From the IMG/VR virus record IMGVR_UViG_3300046822_000225, positions 1-55,711 of that record: a DNA stretch of 55,711 nucleotides; one strand, given 5' to 3'. The translations under genes were made by a program, and so were the position numbers. The DNA is from a virus. Positions 16,434 to 26,168 of this stretch are shown piece after piece (position 1 is the stretch's first letter; every line of letters starts with the position of its first letter). The notes under the pieces are model-generated. The model did no database searches. It was not told the DNA's origin and was given only the letters and a program-made list of their open reading frames with translations.

Positions 16434-19400
16434 TTGAGCGAGATCGATGTCGGCGGCATCGCGGTCCGCCTCGGATTCAAAGACGACAAACGCGGCTTTG
16501 ATGACTGGGAGCGCAACGTCGTGCGCGCGCAGCAGGTCAAGGACATCAACGCCCACCTCGGCGCCGAGTACGACGGCCGCGGGTTCGACACCTACTACCG
16601 CAAGCTCGATGAGACCAAGGCCCGTGTCGCCAAGCGCGACGCGTTCAAAGCAGTCCTCGGCGCCGAGTACGACGGCCGCGCGTTCGCCGCGATGGAACGC
16701 GATCTCGCCAAGGCCGATCGCGACATGCAGCACGCCCGCGCGCAGGCCGCCAAGCCGATCGTGGCGCAGCTGTCCGCCAAGAACAACACGCGCGGGTTTG
16801 ACCAGTGGGGACAGCGCGTGGACGGCAGCCGCCGCGACGCCGCGCGCGCCGTCGAAGCGCACCTGCGCGCCAAGGTCGACCCGGCCGGCTTCGTCGCGTA
16901 CGAGGCGGCTCTGAAGGCCAGCGAGGACAAAGCGCGCCGCCGTGAGGCCTTTCAGCTCGCGCTCGGCGCCAAATTCGACCCCAAGGCCTTCGATGCCTAC
17001 GAACGCACCGTCAGCTCGACCGGCGGGAAGGTCAGGGGGCTGGCGGGCCTGTTCGGGGTGCTGACGAGGTCAAAGGGCGAGACCGACAAGCTGATCACCA
17101 AGAACGTCGGCACGTTCGGCGGCCTGAGCGGCGCGGTCTCTGGATCGGGTGAGGCGGTCGGCGGACTCGCGGGTCGTTTCGGTGGTCTCAGCGGCGCGCT
17201 CCTGCCCTTGGCCGGCGTGCTCGCGGCCGCGATCCCGGTGTTCGTCGCGCTCGGCGGTGCGGCCGCCGCGCTTGCCGGGTCGTTCGCGGCCGCGCTCGCC
17301 GGCGCTGCCGCGGTCGGTGTCGGGATCGGTGCCGCGCTCGGCCCGCTCGCAGCGCTCGCCGGCGCAGTCGCGCAGCGCGTCGGGCTGATCAGTGCCGCAT
17401 ACACCGCGCTCGGAGCACAACACGACAAGAGCGGTCGAAGCGCGACCGCCGGCGCCGCGTCGCAGGCCGCCGCGGCGCAGCAGATCAAGAGTGCCGAGCA
17501 GGGCCTCGCGGATGCGCAGCGCACCGTCGTGCGCGCACAGGACGACCTGACCGCCGCGCGCTTCCGCGCACGCCGGGAAGTGATGGACCTCAAGACCGCG
17601 CTGGACCAGACCAACCTGTCCGAGCAGCGCGCGAACCTCAACCTCGAGCAGGCCGTCCGCCATCTAGCCGAGGTGCAGGCCGACCCGACAAGCTCGAGCT
17701 TCGACATCCGCGACGCGCAACTGGCCGTCAAGGAGGCCGGCGAGGCGCTCACCGAGGCTCGGACCGCGCGTAACCGCGCGATCACCGACGCCAAGAAGGG
17801 CACCGACACCGTCACTCGCGCCGAGCAGCAGCTCGCCGACGCGCGCCGCGGCGCGGCGCGCGCCGCTGACCAGGTCACACAGGCACAGACCGCGGCCGCC
17901 GCGGCGACCGCGAAGCAGAGCACCGCCGCCGACAGCGCACAGGCCGCGCTCGGCAAGCTCACCAGCACCGAACGCGGCCTGCTGACCACGGTCCGCAAGA
18001 CCGTCGGGGAGCTGCAGAAGACGTTCAAGCCCGCGACCGACGCGATCTTCGGCAGCGTCGACAAGGCGCTGAAGACCGTCGAGCCGCTGATCGCACCGTT
18101 CGCCGGCCGCTTCAAAGGCATCGGCTTGTCGATCGCCGGCGTCATCACCGGCGCCGCGAAGAGCCTGTCGGGGCCGGCGTGGGGTAAGGCGCTCAATGCC
18201 TTCATCGCGACGTCCCGCCGGATCGTCAAACCGATCGCGGACTCCATCGGGTCGGTGCTGATCACCCTGCGCAACATCGCGGTTGCAGCCCAGCCCTACG
18301 TCGTCGACCTCGCGCACTGGTTCGAGAGGGCTCTCGGTGGAATCGCCGGCAAGACGAAGGACGCAGGCAAGCTCGGCGACGTGATCAAGGGCCTCGTCGA
18401 CCAGACCAAGGCCTGGGCCGGATTTGCCACGTCGGTCGGGAAGCTGCTGTTCACGATCTTCAACGGCGGTGCCGCTGACGGCAAGAGCCTGGTGAGGACG
18501 CTCACCGATGTGGTGAGGGGCTGGACAAGGTTCCTGGACACCAAGCCCGGTCAGGATCGGCTGCGCAAGTTCTTCAAGGACTCCATCGACGCGACCAAGG
18601 CGATCGGCAAGGCGGTGATCGCCGTCGCCCCGGTCATCGCCGGGGTGACACTGAAGCTGGTGGAGTTGATCGGCTGGCTGGGCAGGCACAAGACAGCCGT
18701 CTACGCCGTGATTGCTGCGCTGGCCGGCCTGGCACTGGCTTATGGCGGCCCGATCACCGTCATCGCGACGATCACGACCGCCCTGATCTTCCTGTACGCG
18801 AAGTCCAAGCTGTTTCGCGAGATCGTTGGTGGCGCGTTTCATCTCGCGGGCAAGGCGATCACCGAGGGCCTCGGCACCCCGGTCGCTGTGATCAAGACGC
18901 TGGGCGGCGCGATCGTCACCGCCTACGAGAAGTCCAAGACCTTCCAGATCGTCGTCAACGCCGTGTTCCAGTTCGTGCGCAAGGCGGTCGGCGAAGCCGT
19001 CGATGGGATGCTCGGGGACCTCACGACGCTGCTCGCAGGCCTGTCGTCGTTTCTGACATTCGCGTCCAAGCTGCCGATCGTGGGCGGAGCGTTCAAAGCG
19101 GCCGCGCAAGGCATCGACGGCGCACGCGACGCGATCGATCACATGCGAGAAGCGCTGCGCCGAGGAAGCGACCCGCTCGGCGCGTTCGCGAAGGACGCTC
19201 AGGACATGCGCACACGCACCTACGCGTCGATCAGCGGGCTGCGCGCCGACGTGCAGGCGCAGATGAAGCTGATCAAGAGCGCGACGGTGGACGGCTCCGA
19301 GCAGGCCAAACAGGCGATGGCGACCAACTTTCAGTCCGCGATCGCGGCACTGCAGAACTCGATGCATGCCGGGACGATCTCCGTCAAGAGGGCGCTCAGG

Positions 19401-21716
19401 GAGATCGACACCGACACTCGCAAGCTGCTGAAGCTCTATGGCTTCTCGTCCCCCGGCGCGGTCATCGATGCGCTGAACAGTCCGGACGCCCAGAAGCCGC
19501 TGCCGCAGACCGCGCCAGGCCTGAAGCCGGCCGCGAAGAAGGCGCAGGGCGGATGGATCGGCGCGCCCGGAATGGTCGGCCATGACAGCGTCGCGATTGA
19601 TGCGCCCGTTGGAGGGATCGTGCTCAACCGTCACCAGCTCCCGGTCGCGCAGCTCGCATTGGCAGCGAGCGGCATGACGCTCGGCGACCTGATCGGGCGC
19701 GCGTCGGGTGGCCCGACGACGCCGATCGTCGCCGCGCACGGCGAGTTCCTCGCGGGCCCGCACGGCGCCGGCCTGCTCGACCACGCCCTGGGCAACATCG
19801 GGATCGGCGGCCTCGGCGAGCTGTTCGGCGCGATCCGCACCCCGCACTACATGGCGGCGGGCGGCGCCGTGGTGGGCGCCAGCATGTACGGCGGGCCGAG
19901 AGACCCGACGACGCGTAAGCCCGAGCACGGCTACCGCGGCGACCTGCTGGAGTCAAACCCGCTCAGCTACGCGGAGCTCGGCAACGGCAAGGCGCTCGGC
20001 GGTCTGCCCTACCGTCACCCGCTCACGATCCGCTACGCCGGACGCAGCGTCGTCGCGCGCAAGCTGGACATCGGCGCCGGCGGCGGCGACATCAACGGCC
20101 ACGCCCGCGCGATCGACCTGTACTACCACCTCGCCGACCAGCTCGGCTTCAACGGCCTCGGCGTCGTTGGGATCAACGGCGCGAGCCCACCCGCCAGCGC
20201 CGCCGACGCGACCGGCGGCGGGCGCTCGAGCTCGCCGACGGCGGCCGCGGCCCGCGCGGTCCTCAAGCGCGTCACGGTTCCCGGCTCAGGTGCGGTTGGA
20301 GCGCTCGCGCAGCGCGCTGTCGATCTCGCGCGTGCCGGCGGCCAGCACCTGCTTGACGCGGTGCGGCCCGGCGCGGGCGCCGGCACGCCCGACAGCGCCG
20401 GTGGGCCCACGGGCCTGGGGTCCTTCGATGGGCTGCCTGTCGCGAGCTGGATCGTGCCCGAGCTCGCGTACGCGCGCTCGCATGGCTGGAGCGGGCACAT
20501 CACCAGCGGATACCGCTCACCAACCCAGATCATCACCGGGCCCGTGGTCGCCCCACAAGGCCAGAGCGAGCATCAGGGCACCCAGGCGCCGCACGGAGCC
20601 GTTGACTTCGGCGGCCCGCTCAGCCCCGCCGCACTCGCCAACAAGCTCGCGTTCATCCGCGCGACCGCCGCATACAAGGGCCGCAAGCTGCTGTCCGCGG
20701 TCGGCTTCCGCGACGACGGCCACATGAGCGGCACCGGCCACAACCGCGGCGGCACGATCCAGGCGATGGCCGCCGGCGGCAGCATCAAGAAGCTGAAGGC
20801 AACGACTTCGCGGCCCAAGACCTCGCCGACGACTCTGCACATCCGCGCGATCGACGCGCCCCCAACCGACACCGTCGCCGACTACAACAGGATCACCGCG
20901 TCGATCGACGCTGACCGCAACGCCTACGAGCTAGCCGACCGCGTGTACAACGACGACACTGCGCCGCTGATCGATCCCGACACCGGGCTGGTGAACGTCG
21001 ACACCGTCAACGAGAAGGCCGACAAGCTGCAGAAGCTCGTCGATCTGCGCCAGGCGATCCTCGACAAGCTCTACCAGGCCAACGCCAAGGTCCTCGAGAT
21101 CATCGCGGCGTACCGCGAGATGATCAAACGCCTGCGGACCTCACTCAAGCACGCCAAGGGCAAGAACCGCGACGGCGTGCTCGGACAGATCGACCAGGCC
21201 AAGACCGCCGTCGGCGACTGGAAGAGCACGCTGACCGGCATCGGCCAGGACATCGGAGATGCCACCATCGATCTCGGTGAGATCACCCAGGAACGCGCCG
21301 CGATCCTGGGCACCCAGCCCGACCAGAGCATCATCGACTCCAACGCCGCAGCCGCCGCATCGACTGGGGACACCGGGGCGACCCCTGCGGCGCCACCGTC
21401 GCCGGCGGATATCGCCGCGGCGGCGATCGCGGATGTCGCGAGCTTTCTCACCGCGCAGCAGCAGTCTCTCAGCGCGTACGCCGACAACTTCATCACGCCG
21501 TTTCAGGCGACGCAGCCGGGAGGCGTGTTCTCCGGCAGCCCGGATCAGCTTGCGGCGCTGGGTGGCGCGAAGTTCCTCGGCGCCGGCTCCGACGGGTCGC
21601 TCGGCGGGCCCGCTGGCCGCTCGATCACGATCCACAACACGTACAACCAGCTGCCTGACAACGCCGGGACGTGGGCCAGTCAGATGCGCTTCCAGGTCGA
21701 GGCGAGCATCGGCTAG
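16434..21716 (+). CDS. Tape measure protein with two cell-wall hydrolase domains
   Basis: This 1760-aa protein sets tail length and probably aids DNA entry. The start is a TTG directly after the chaperone; no in-frame ATG lies close by. Residues 1-200 contain about six related 34-residue units with LGAEYDGRGFDxYxR. A hydrophobic stretch lies at about 253-322 (GALLPLAGVLAAAIPVFVAL...). Long helices follow (about 350-560), then hydrophobic helices near 740-790. An RlpA/double-psi barrel-like domain is at about 1140-1246 (GASMYGGPRDP, YRHPLTIRYAGRSVVARKLD). An M15/VanY-like peptidase is at about 1339-1436 (SGYRSP, SEHQ, AVDFGGP, DDGHMSG). The C-terminus is helical. Confidence 0.93.
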   Translation: MSEIDVGGIAVRLGFKDDKRGFDDWERNVVRAQQVKDINAHLGAEYDGRGFDTYYRKLDETKARVAKRDAFKAVLGAEYDGRAFAAMERDLAKADRDMQHARAQAAKPIVAQLSAKNNTRGFDQWGQRVDGSRRDAARAVEAHLRAKVDPAGFVAYEAALKASEDKARRREAFQLALGAKFDPKAFDAYERTVSSTGGKVRGLAGLFGVLTRSKGETDKLITKNVGTFGGLSGAVSGSGEAVGGLAGRFGGLSGALLPLAGVLAAAIPVFVALGGAAAALAGSFAAALAGAAAVGVGIGAALGPLAALAGAVAQRVGLISAAYTALGAQHDKSGRSATAGAASQAAAAQQIKSAEQGLADAQRTVVRAQDDLTAARFRARREVMDLKTALDQTNLSEQRANLNLEQAVRHLAEVQADPTSSSFDIRDAQLAVKEAGEALTEARTARNRAITDAKKGTDTVTRAEQQLADARRGAARAADQVTQAQTAAAAATAKQSTAADSAQAALGKLTSTERGLLTTVRKTVGELQKTFKPATDAIFGSVDKALKTVEPLIAPFAGRFKGIGLSIAGVITGAAKSLSGPAWGKALNAFIATSRRIVKPIADSIGSVLITLRNIAVAAQPYVVDLAHWFERALGGIAGKTKDAGKLGDVIKGLVDQTKAWAGFATSVGKLLFTIFNGGAADGKSLVRTLTDVVRGWTRFLDTKPGQDRLRKFFKDSIDATKAIGKAVIAVAPVIAGVTLKLVELIGWLGRHKTAVYAVIAALAGLALAYGGPITVIATITTALIFLYAKSKLFREIVGGAFHLAGKAITEGLGTPVAVIKTLGGAIVTAYEKSKTFQIVVNAVFQFVRKAVGEAVDGMLGDLTTLLAGLSSFLTFASKLPIVGGAFKAAAQGIDGARDAIDHMREALRRGSDPLGAFAKDAQDMRTRTYASISGLRADVQAQMKLIKSATVDGSEQAKQAMATNFQSAIAALQNSMHAGTISVKRALREIDTDTRKLLKLYGFSSPGAVIDALNSPDAQKPLPQTAPGLKPAAKKAQGGWIGAPGMVGHDSVAIDAPVGGIVLNRHQLPVAQLALAASGMTLGDLIGRASGGPTTPIVAAHGEFLAGPHGAGLLDHALGNIGIGGLGELFGAIRTPHYMAAGGAVVGASMYGGPRDPTTRKPEHGYRGDLLESNPLSYAELGNGKALGGLPYRHPLTIRYAGRSVVARKLDIGAGGGDINGHARAIDLYYHLADQLGFNGLGVVGINGASPPASAADATGGGRSSSPTAAAARAVLKRVTVPGSGAVGALAQRAVDLARAGGQHLLDAVRPGAGAGTPDSAGGPTGLGSFDGLPVASWIVPELAYARSHGWSGHITSGYRSPTQIITGPVVAPQGQSEHQGTQAPHGAVDFGGPLSPAALANKLAFIRATAAYKGRKLLSAVGFRDDGHMSGTGHNRGGTIQAMAAGGSIKKLKATTSRPKTSPTTLHIRAIDAPPTDTVADYNRITASIDADRNAYELADRVYNDDTAPLIDPDTGLVNVDTVNEKADKLQKLVDLRQAILDKLYQANAKVLEIIAAYREMIKRLRTSLKHAKGKNRDGVLGQIDQAKTAVGDWKSTLTGIGQDIGDATIDLGEITQERAAILGTQPDQSIIDSNAAAAASTGDTGATPAAPPSPADIAAAAIADVASFLTAQQQSLSAYADNFITPFQATQPGGVFSGSPDQLAALGGAKFLGAGSDGSLGGPAGRSITIHNTYNQLPDNAGTWASQMRFQVEASIG

Positions 21717-22616
21717 ATGGCGTTCGTCGGTATCGCATATGAGCTGATCGCGCCGGACGGCACACGAGTCGTGGTCGGTAACAGCGATGCTGCGAAGGCG
21801 GACCCTGACTACATCGGGACGCTGGACCCCGAGAACGGCATTCAGGGGCTCTTGGATGCCGCGAGCGTGAGAGACAGCTCCAGCGACCTGGTCGAAGCGG
21901 ACGGCGCGTCGTTCGGATCGTTCTGGCTGTCGCGCCGACAGGGCACGATGACCGGCCTGCTGCGCCCCGACCTGCTGGACGGGCCAACGGTCGCGGCCGC
22001 GGAGAGCAAGCTCAAGCGCGCGACGCGTGCGCTGCGCGGCGACGCGCTGCTGCGCTGGACACCACCCAACGACTCAAGCCCGAGGCAGCTGCGTGTGCGT
22101 CGCCAGGACGGCCCGCACGTCACCGGCCGCCGGCCGAAGACGTGGCAGATCACGCTGGAATCCGCTGACGTCTACGCGCTCGGGTCGACGGAAAGTCACA
22201 TCGTCATCACCGCGGGCGCGGCGGCCGGCGAGGTCGGGATCCTGGACCCGATCACCGACCCGATCAGCAGCGCGCTGAACAGCACCGGTCAGGGCAGCGT
22301 CCTGAACACCGGCGACGCGCCGACATGGCCGCGCTTCCGGATCACCGGCCCGATCACCAACCCGACGATCCTCAACAACTCCACCGGCCAGGCGATCGTG
22401 CTGTCCTACACGCTGAACGCCGCGGAGTTCCTCGACATCTACCCGCGGCGCGGCGCGATTCTCGCCGGCGGCACCGCCGACCGCTACAGCGCACTGAACT
22501 TCGCGCAGAGCGCCTGGTGGCAGCTGGCGCCCGGCACCAACGATGTGCGGCTCCTCGCCACCACGTTCAGCTCGCCTGCCGCGCTGGACGTCTACTGGCA
22601 ACCCGCGTTTGAATGA
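21717..22616 (+). CDS. Distal tail protein (Dit-like)
   Basis: This 299-aa protein follows the tape measure, the usual place for Dit. The N-terminal half has YELIAPDGTRVVVGNS and then GSFWLSRRQGTMTG, and the C-terminal half has WPRFRITGPITNPTILNNST followed by a beta-sandwich ending in LDVYWQPAFE. This matches siphovirus-type tail proteins in which a conserved P-F-I-G-I-NP core joins two beta domains. It should form the hexameric hub between tube and baseplate. Confidence 0.85.
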   Translation: MAFVGIAYELIAPDGTRVVVGNSDAAKADPDYIGTLDPENGIQGLLDAASVRDSSSDLVEADGASFGSFWLSRRQGTMTGLLRPDLLDGPTVAAAESKLKRATRALRGDALLRWTPPNDSSPRQLRVRRQDGPHVTGRRPKTWQITLESADVYALGSTESHIVITAGAAAGEVGILDPITDPISSALNSTGQGSVLNTGDAPTWPRFRITGPITNPTILNNSTGQAIVLSYTLNAAEFLDIYPRRGAILAGGTADRYSALNFAQSAWWQLAPGTNDVRLLATTFSSPAALDVYWQPAFE

Positions 22617-22626
22617 TGGAGGTCTG

Positions 22627-22983
22627 ATGCCCGACACGATCTACCACGTGCGCAGCAAGATCACCGGCGCGCGCGTGATCATCGGCCTGACCGATCGCGA
22701 GCTCGCGACGAGCGAGTGCGAGCGTCTGAACACCGAGGCGCGCACCGGCATCCGCGCCGCGTACGGCGAAGGTGAGGACCGCGTGGAGGCCCAACGCCTT
22801 GTCGCCGGCGACAGCGGTATCGCCGAGCACCGCGAGCACGGCATGCCGGCCGAGCATGTCGGCCGGATCCTGCATGACGGTCAGATCATGGAATACGAGC
22901 TGGAGGTCGAGGCGCGCATGACGCCCGACGAGCTCGAGCGGCTGCACGCGCAGATGCGCGCCTCGCTGCAGCACCCCGCCTGA
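22627..22983 (+). CDS. Small tail-region protein, unknown function
   Basis: The ATG at 22627 follows a TGGAGG ribosome site. The 118-aa product is acidic with mixed strands and helices (YHVRSKITGARVIIGL, ELATSECERLNTEAR, MTPDELERLHAQMRASLQ). It is not recognised as a family. Position among baseplate genes implies a minor tail component or a tail chaperone. Confidence 0.75.
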   Translation: MPDTIYHVRSKITGARVIIGLTDRELATSECERLNTEARTGIRAAYGEGEDRVEAQRLVAGDSGIAEHREHGMPAEHVGRILHDGQIMEYELEVEARMTPDELERLHAQMRASLQHPA

Positions 22984-23033
22984 TCCCCGGTCCGCGGGGC
23001 CCTTGCCGCACCTAGCCCTCGAAGGGAGGCCTG

Positions 23034-23969
23034 ATGACGCTCACCGGCGACTTCGTGACCGGGCAGCCGGTCACGTTCCAGCACGCTCGCAAGCTGCTCG
23101 CCGACCAAGGCGGCGGCCTCCAGGAAGGCGCCGTCAACGGCGCTGACCTGATGGTCACCCAGCGTGGGGCCGGCGCGAACATGAGCGTCGACATCGCCGC
23201 CGGGTTCGCATGGGTGCAGATCGACACGGGCACCAACAACGGTCTCGCGCACGTCACCTCTGACGCGGTCGCAAACGTCGCGGTCACGGCCTCCAACGGC
23301 ACGAACCCCCGCATCGACCAGCTGATCCTGCGCTACAACGACACTGCGATCCCGACCGGGTCAGGCAACACGCCGACCCTGGAGATCCTGACGGGCACCG
23401 CGACATCCGGCGCGACGCTGAACAACCGCACCGGCGCCGCCGCGCTGCCCAACGACTGCCTGCGCCTGGCGGACATCCTCGTCCCGGCGACGTCGACGAG
23501 CGTGGTGAACACGAACATTCGTGACCGCCGGCTGTGGGCGCGCGGCGCGGCGATCTTCGTGCGCGGCAACCTCGCCGGCAGCCACACCACGACGAGCACG
23601 AGCGCGGCGCAGCTCGCCGCCGGCGGCTACGACATGCGCTTGGAAACCGGTGGCAACCCCGTCGACATCGACTTCGACGCTGACGTCACGCACAGCGTCA
23701 CGAACGGCACCGTAGAGCTGCAGCTGAACCTCGACGGGGCTGGCGTCGCGGTGCAGCAAGTCCAGATCCCGACCGGCACGCTCGTGCTGCCAATGCCGTT
23801 TCAGTACACCATCTTCCCGTCCGCCGGCAGCCATCTGTTGCAGTGGCAGTGGTTCATCGTCACCGCCGGCACCGCCACGATGATCAACACCGGGCTGACC
23901 GGTCCGCAGGTGCGCTTCCGCGAGATCGTGCGCCAGAACCTGCCCAACAACAGCGTCACCAGCGGCTGA
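23034..23969 (+). CDS. Minor tail / baseplate protein
   Basis: This 311-aa protein has an N-terminal domain that resembles baseplate or fibre-anchoring proteins: FVTGQPVTFQHARKLLADQG, then AGFAWVQIDTGTNNGLAHVT, NPRIDQLILRYND and LPNDCLRLADILVP with NTNIRDRRLWARGA. Proteins with this series are common as upper baseplate or wall-binding parts of actinophage tails. The C-terminal half is a beta domain with QLNLDGAGVAVQQVQIP. An AGGGAGG ribosome site precedes the ATG. Confidence 0.82.
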   Translation: MTLTGDFVTGQPVTFQHARKLLADQGGGLQEGAVNGADLMVTQRGAGANMSVDIAAGFAWVQIDTGTNNGLAHVTSDAVANVAVTASNGTNPRIDQLILRYNDTAIPTGSGNTPTLEILTGTATSGATLNNRTGAAALPNDCLRLADILVPATSTSVVNTNIRDRRLWARGAAIFVRGNLAGSHTTTSTSAAQLAAGGYDMRLETGGNPVDIDFDADVTHSVTNGTVELQLNLDGAGVAVQQVQIPTGTLVLPMPFQYTIFPSAGSHLLQWQWFIVTAGTATMINTGLTGPQVRFREIVRQNLPNNSVTSG

Positions 23970-23984
23970 AGCCGCGCGACCCTC

Positions 23985-25202
23985 ATGGGATACACGATGC
24001 TGCTGCGCACAAGGGCAGGTGCGACGCTCGGCGAGCTGCGAAACGCGACCGCGCGCAGCTTTCGCTTCCCTCATCTGCGCACGCCGACAGTCGGATTCAC
24101 GATCGACGCGACACACCCACTCGCGTCCGTACTGCTCGACGTCGACAAGGTCCTGGTCGCCGTGTACGAGGACTCCACGGGCTCGAAGGTACTGCGCTTC
24201 CAGGGGCCTGTCGTGGGCTACCAGAAGACCCGCAATGCTCAGGGCGGCTCGCTCGCGGTCACAGTGGCCGGTGTGGGGTGGCGCCTGGATCACCGCCTCA
24301 TCGGCCGTAGCGGACTGATCCCTGTCAACGACAGCGGCGCTACGTTCGGGACCACACCGCTATCGCTGCTTGATCGCGGCGAGATCATGGGCCGCATCAT
24401 CGACGCGCTGAACGTCGGCGAGTTCGTCAACGTCTGGGCCAACGCCAACGACACTGGCATCCGTCGCGGCGTCATCACCGCGAGCTCGCAGACATACATC
24501 AGCGACTGGCGCTACAAGCCGGCCGGCGAAGCGTTCGCGGATCTCTCCGGCACCCTTGACGGCCCAGAGTGGGTGATCCGCCCGGTCGAGCCGACAACCG
24601 ACGCGATCGGTGTTCAGCTAGGTGCGCTCGACGTCGCGCCGATCATCGGGACCGTCCAATCCAACGTCGCGTTCGAATTCGGTACCGGCCACTACAGCGT
24701 TGGCGACTGGACGGACATCGCGGACGCAAGCGGCCTGTGCAACGAGGCGGTTAGTCTCCCGTCCGGCTACCCAAACAACGCGACCGAGAGCGTTCTGGAA
24801 TGGCTGGACTCACCATCCATCCTCAACGACCGCGGCCTGCATGAAGCCGTGATCGCAGGCGACATCGTCACCGCCGACCTGCGCCTGAAGCTCATTCAGA
24901 ACGCCGTCCAGCTGCGCAAGATCCCCAAGCGCACGATCGCGTTCACGCCCATTGCCGAGGACGCGGGCGCCCCGATCGATCAGCGCCGCGTCCCCCGACT
25001 GTTCGCCGACTACAACGTCGGCGACACGGTCCGCTTCCGCGCCATCGAGCGGTTCCCGATCTACGACACGCTCGGCACTGTGATCGACACGATCGCGATA
25101 CCGACAGTCGATCTGCTGATGCGCGTCTTCGCCGCACAGATCGACCTTGACCCCAACGGCGTGGCCAGCACACAGGTCACGCTCGTCAACGACGGCAGCT
25201 GA
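23985..25202 (+). CDS. Baseplate hub-type tail protein (Gp37-like)
   Basis: This 405-aa protein has features of the siphovirus Gp37-like tail proteins: an N-terminal beta domain (TPTVGFTIDATHPLASVLLD, KVLVAVYED), then GGSLAVTVAGVGWRLDHRLI, a central RGEIMGRIIDALN, and a C-terminal domain with VPRLFADYNVGDTVRFRAIE and MRVFAAQIDLDPNGVASTQV. It probably forms part of the central hub. Two ATGs are possible (23985 and 23997); GGGA before the second could serve as ribosome site. Confidence 0.78.
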   Translation: MGYTMLLRTRAGATLGELRNATARSFRFPHLRTPTVGFTIDATHPLASVLLDVDKVLVAVYEDSTGSKVLRFQGPVVGYQKTRNAQGGSLAVTVAGVGWRLDHRLIGRSGLIPVNDSGATFGTTPLSLLDRGEIMGRIIDALNVGEFVNVWANANDTGIRRGVITASSQTYISDWRYKPAGEAFADLSGTLDGPEWVIRPVEPTTDAIGVQLGALDVAPIIGTVQSNVAFEFGTGHYSVGDWTDIADASGLCNEAVSLPSGYPNNATESVLEWLDSPSILNDRGLHEAVIAGDIVTADLRLKLIQNAVQLRKIPKRTIAFTPIAEDAGAPIDQRRVPRLFADYNVGDTVRFRAIERFPIYDTLGTVIDTIAIPTVDLLMRVFAAQIDLDPNGVASTQVTLVNDGS

Positions 25203-25206
25203 CCCA

Positions 25207-25464
25207 ATGGCGACCGATCCCCGCATCGCCGCCGCGGCCGTCGGCATCGCGATCGGCACCTCGCAAGGCGACGTCGCGGTGCTGCATCAGCGCATCAGCG
25301 ACCTGAGCAAGCGTGTGGCCGCGCTGGAGCGTCTCGGCGGTATCCGCGCAGGCTCAGGGCCCCCAACCTCCAACTGTCGTGACGGCACGCTCTACGTCGA
25401 CATCACCAACTCGCGCCTGTACGCCAGGTCTGCGAGCACCTGGAAATCCGTCGTTATCGCCTGA
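25207..25464 (+). CDS. Small tail protein with coiled coil
   Basis: The ATG at 25207 is 4 nt after the previous stop; this start gives an 85-aa protein. It has a hydrophobic N-terminus, a short coiled coil (VAVLHQRISDLSKRVAALERL) and a C-terminal GTLYVDITNSRLYARSASTW motif similar to those found at fibre ends. It is likely a trimeric tail accessory protein. Confidence 0.72.
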   Translation: MATDPRIAAAAVGIAIGTSQGDVAVLHQRISDLSKRVAALERLGGIRAGSGPPTSNCRDGTLYVDITNSRLYARSASTWKSVVIA

Positions 25465-25484
25465 CCCGACAAGGGAGCATCCCC

Positions 25485-25814
25485 GTGGCCACAACCCCGC
25501 CCGTCCCGCCGCCGCCGGCGGGGCCGCTCGAGCTCACCCAAGCCGTCATCACCGCCGCTCTCACCTGCGCAAACGCGACGACCGACGCGATCACGCAGGC
25601 GCGCGCCACCGTCGCGACCGGCAAGGACCTACAGCTCGCGGGCGCGCTCGCCGCAACCGCGCAACAGTCCGCGCTTGCCACCAAGGCACTGTGCGCCGCG
25701 CTCAGCAGCGTGCAGGGCCCCGGCCCGCTGCGCGCCGTCCAGGGCACACCGCCACCGATGTACGAGCCCCTCCCAGATCCCCCACCGGCGCCCGACCCCG
25801 CGAGCGCGCCGTGA
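25485..25814 (+). CDS. Small Ala/Pro-rich protein, unknown function
   Basis: The GTG at 25485 is preceded by AGGGAG. The 109-aa product has Pro-rich ends and a helical centre (AVITAALTCANATTDAITQA). The helical part repeats Ala/Thr and two Cys. There is no recognised family; position just before the lysis genes may mark it as the last tail gene. Confidence 0.65.
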   Translation: MATTPPVPPPPAGPLELTQAVITAALTCANATTDAITQARATVATGKDLQLAGALAATAQQSALATKALCAALSSVQGPGPLRAVQGTPPPMYEPLPDPPPAPDPASAP

Positions 25815-25823
25815 GCCGGGCCG

Positions 25824-26168
25824 ATGGATGACCGTGACTCCCGCCGCGTCGACGGGCTCCTCGCAAGCTACGGCGAGCTCGGCAGGGACATGAGCGCGTT
25901 GCAGGAGCGTGTCGCCGGCGCCGCGCGCGAACGCGAAGGCGACCTCAGGCGCATCGAGGGCCTCATCGCCGAGCTGCGCGAGGACCTGCGCGCCGCCGTC
26001 GCTACCTGGCGCACCGAACGCCTCGACGACAAGAAGGCAGCCGCGCAGTCCGCGCGTGACGCTGTCGAGGCACGACGGTGGTCCAGAGGGCAATGGATCG
26101 CGATCCTCGGACCGACCGTCGGGATGATCACCGTCGCGATCGCCCTCCTCCAAGGACCGCACCCATGA
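25824..26168 (+). CDS. Coiled coil plus C-terminal membrane span (XhlA-like)
   Basis: This 114-aa protein has a long charged coiled coil (about residues 12-90) followed by a single membrane span near the C-terminus ([19 protein letters not shown]). This layout matches hemolysin XhlA-type phage proteins, which work with holin and endolysin. Its ATGA overlaps the next gene start. The lysis role is inferred from layout and neighbours. Confidence 0.72.
   Translation: MDDRDSRRVDGLLASYGELGRDMSALQERVAGAAREREGDLRRIEGLIAELREDLRAAVATWRTERLDDKKAAAQSARDAVEARRWSRGQWIAILGPTVGMITVAIALLQGPHP

Noticed and set aside
17664-19928. 754-aa minus-strand open frame
   Set aside because: Shadow of the tape measure gene; no domain and Arg/Gly/Asp-rich composition.
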